From Anthropogastromicrobium sp963652495 (GTDB lineage Bacteria; Bacillota; Clostridia; Lachnospirales; Lachnospiraceae): DNA of 32,701 nt. A model generated the notes under the pieces. That model did not search any database. It was not told the origin of the DNA and saw only the letters and a list, made by a program, of their open reading frames with translations. Below are positions 31,040 to 32,701 of this stretch, one piece after another. The position numbers and the translations under genes were made by a program. Every line of letters starts with the position of its first letter. The first letter of the stretch is position 1. The stretch is taken from positions 1-32,701 of the forward strand of contig CAVJTU010000031.1 of assembly GCA_963652495.1 (NCBI GenBank). Reading direction: 5' to 3'.

Positions 31040-31129
31040 CTACAAGAATTATAAATCAAAGAGAGGAGGGGCACAACATTTTTCATAACTTGTTTGTGCC
31101 TGAGCGAAGCGAAAGGAATGATAAGAAAT

Positions 31130-32158
31130 ATGAAGGATATAGTTACACTTGGTACGACCGGAATTACCGTCAATAAAAATGGTTTTGGTGCATTGCCGGT
31201 GCAGCGAGTCACGATGGAGGAGGCTGTGCGTCTGGTACATAAGGCATATGATGGAGGTGTACGCTTTTTTGATACTGCGCGCGCCTATAGCGATAGTGAG
31301 GAGAAGCTTGGAGTTGCTTTTGAAGGTATGAGAGAAAAGGTTTATATAGCAACAAAGACAGCCGCTACTACGGTGGAAGGCTTTTGGAAGGACCTGGAAA
31401 CCTCACTTGTAAAGTTGAAGACGGATTACATTGACATTTATCAATTCCACAATCCAGCATTCTGTCCTAAACCTGATGATGGAAGCGGACTGTATGAGGC
31501 GATGCTTATGGCAAAGACACAAGGAAAAATTCGTCATATTGGGATTACCAATCATCGTCTGTCTGTTGCGATGGAGGCAATTGAGAGTGGATTGTACGAG
31601 ACACTTCAGTTTCCGTTCTGCTATCTGGCAACAGCAAAGGATATTGAGGTGGAGGAAGCCTGTTCAAAGGCAGGCATGGGATTCATTGCGATGAAGGCGT
31701 TGTCTGGTGGATTGATCACTGATTCAAAGGCTGCTTATGCATATCTGGCACAGTATCCGAATGTCCTGCCGATCTGGGGCGTGCAGAGAGAAAGTGAGAT
31801 GGACGAGTTTCTTTCCTATGTGGATAATCCACCTGTCTATACCAAGGAGATTGAAGCGTTTATTGAAAAAGAGAAAACGCAGTTGTCGGGTGATTTTTGC
31901 AGGGGGTGCGGCTATTGTATGCCATGCCCGGCAGGAATCGAGATCAATAATTGTGCGCGCATGTCGCTGATGATTCGCCGTGCACCGTCAGCGGCTTGGT
32001 TAGATGAGGCCGGGCAAGCGCGTATGAATAAGATTGATGGATGTATCGGATGTAATAAGTGTAAGAAGAAATGTCCATATGGATTGGATACACCAAATTT
32101 GCTGAAAAAGAATTTAAAAGATTACCGTGAGGTGTTGGCGGGGATTGCACGTGTATAA
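31130..32158 (+). CDS. Aldo/keto reductase with C-terminal 4Fe-4S ferredoxin domain
   Basis: A 342-aa oxidoreductase. Residues 1-240 form the aldo/keto reductase barrel with catalytic residues visible in FFDTARAYSDSEEKLG (Asp, Tyr), ATKTA (Lys) and YQFHNP (His). Residues about 255-325 hold two cysteine clusters, CRGCGYCMPCP and CIGCNKCKKKCP, for 4Fe-4S clusters. Such fused enzymes are common in anaerobic Firmicutes; the substrate is unknown. I start at 31130 with AAAGGA upstream; an ATG at 31118 has no gap from that site and further upstream ATGs lack an RBS. It follows the IS110 element. Confidence 0.9.
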   Translation: MKDIVTLGTTGITVNKNGFGALPVQRVTMEEAVRLVHKAYDGGVRFFDTARAYSDSEEKLGVAFEGMREKVYIATKTAATTVEGFWKDLETSLVKLKTDYIDIYQFHNPAFCPKPDDGSGLYEAMLMAKTQGKIRHIGITNHRLSVAMEAIESGLYETLQFPFCYLATAKDIEVEEACSKAGMGFIAMKALSGGLITDSKAAYAYLAQYPNVLPIWGVQRESEMDEFLSYVDNPPVYTKEIEAFIEKEKTQLSGDFCRGCGYCMPCPAGIEINNCARMSLMIRRAPSAAWLDEAGQARMNKIDGCIGCNKCKKKCPYGLDTPNLLKKNLKDYREVLAGIARV

Positions 32159-32189
32159 AGCAGCTTGATCTGAAGAAAATGGCAGGGAG

Positions 32190-32310
32190 TCAACTACCCA
32201 CCACCTAAAGCTAGTGGGATTGTAACTGGCTACTACGGAAAATCTGTATCCGATACCAGATGGAGAATTTGACATATGCCCACGGTTAAATCCGTGGGCT
32301 GTCTTGTTCA
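32190..32310. mobile_element. IS200/IS605-like end remnant
   Basis: Two hairpins typical of IS200/IS605 ends lie 60 bp apart: CTACCCACCACC-TAAAGC-TAGTGGG (about 32195-32218) and a perfect CCCACGG-TTAAAT-CCGTGGG (32279-32298). No tnpA or tnpB is present, so this is a deletion derivative or non-autonomous element between the reductase gene and the rrn promoters. Confidence 0.5.
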
Positions 32311-32358
32311 ATTTTTGTAAAAGTGGTGGCAAAAAATGTAAAAAAAGAGAAAAAGTAG

Positions 32359-32387
32359 TTGACAAATCAATTGTATGGTGGTAACAT
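32359..32387 (+). promoter_or_regulatory. rrn promoter P1
   Basis: TTGACA (32359-32364), 17-bp spacer and TAACAT (32382-32387). First of two tandem promoters 156 bp apart. Confidence 0.7.
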
Positions 32388-32514
32388 AACCAATGTCGCT
32401 AAAAACAACACTGACACAACAGGTGTAATTCAAAAACAAAGGCAGAAATTGATTCTAAAATAGGAACAATTTAAAACCATGAAAAATATGAATTAAAAAA
32501 GTTGAAAAAAGTGC

Positions 32515-32543
32515 TTGACAAGTCTGATGCGATGTGGTAAATT
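32515..32543 (+). promoter_or_regulatory. rrn promoter P2 and ribosomal RNA leader
   Basis: TTGACA (32515-32520), 17-bp spacer and TAAATT (32538-32543). The following leader (32550-32701) contains GACAAAGAACCTTGATAATT, wording typical of Lachnospiraceae 16S rRNA leaders. The 16S gene itself is not in the window and should begin just to the right. Confidence 0.75.
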
Positions 32544-32701
32544 AAACAAGCTGTCAGCGAGGAACACAGATGAGTGCTAAAGCTGAAAGCAAGACAAAGA
32601 ACCTTGATAATTGAACAGTATAACCAACCCTGAAGATTTCTTAAACAGCCTGAACGCTGAGCGGACAGGCGAGTGAAATTTCAGAACGTAGTAAAAACTA
32701 C

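Larger units (their letters stand above)
29540..31045 (-). mobile_element. IS110-family insertion sequence
   Basis: Contains an IS110 transposase pseudogene and a long structured non-coding end. IS110 elements lack clear terminal inverted repeats, so the borders are estimates: the left from the end of gp10 homology and the hairpin, the right from the outer arm of the non-coding structure. It is inserted beside a phage remnant. Confidence 0.65.

Overview
The window reads as the chromosome of a Firmicute, most likely a Lachnospiraceae gut or rumen anaerobe. The support is AAGGAGG-type ribosome binding sites, sigma-A promoters with 17-bp spacers, moderate GC, two LplB/YtcP/LipO-type sugar ABC systems, sodium-pump decarboxylase subunits, a Spo0A-type DNA-binding domain and a typical Lachnospiraceae rRNA-operon leader at the right edge. 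The genus cannot be fixed from sequence reading alone.

Layout, left to right. (1) 378-6537: a carbohydrate ABC uptake operon (two permeases and a binding protein), then a membrane-anchored AraC regulator with a heptad minisatellite. (2) 6691-10754: a heterodimeric ABC exporter with complementary degenerate ATP sites, followed by a small tyrosine-phosphatase-like protein. (3) 11020-14495: a cobalamin/iron-type importer (binding protein with a duplicated N-lobe, permease, ATPase), interrupted by a structured repeat. (4) 14580-16230, minus strand: a decarboxylase sodium-pump beta subunit and a 41-aa OadG-like partner, preceded by a promoter, a 35-codon leader ORF and an overlapping intrinsic terminator that look like an attenuator. 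(5) 16358-22015: a metallophosphoesterase, a LacI-family regulator and a second sugar ABC system; the regulator and transport promoters share an operator-like motif at identical positions. (6) 22273-26137: branched-chain amino acid genes, namely a 2-isopropylmalate synthase fused to a C-terminal AraC-type DNA-binding domain, a stand-alone Spo0A C-terminal domain protein and ilvE. (7) 26395-29490: a degraded type I-E CRISPR array in which one normal 32-nt spacer is followed by same-orientation repeats separated by 1297, 394 and 351 bp of phage-derived DNA (tail fragment, lipoprotein gene, ssb fragment, repressor switch, gp10-like fragments, minor head protein remnant). (8) 29540-31045: an IS110-family element with a frameshifted transposase and a probable bridge-RNA region. 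(9) 31130-32158: a ferredoxin-domain aldo/keto reductase. (10) An IS200/IS605-like end remnant and tandem rrn promoters, with 16S rRNA expected just beyond the window.

Two kinds of repeats link otherwise unrelated loci: a REP-like hairpin (four copies, each on the strand of and 3' to a gene) and an approximately 145-bp element with terminal inverted repeats (two copies, opposite orientation). The two most unusual items are the LeuA-AraC fusion, which could couple leucine-pathway catalysis or leucine sensing directly to DNA binding, and the CRISPR repeats that punctuate a mosaic of phage fragments.
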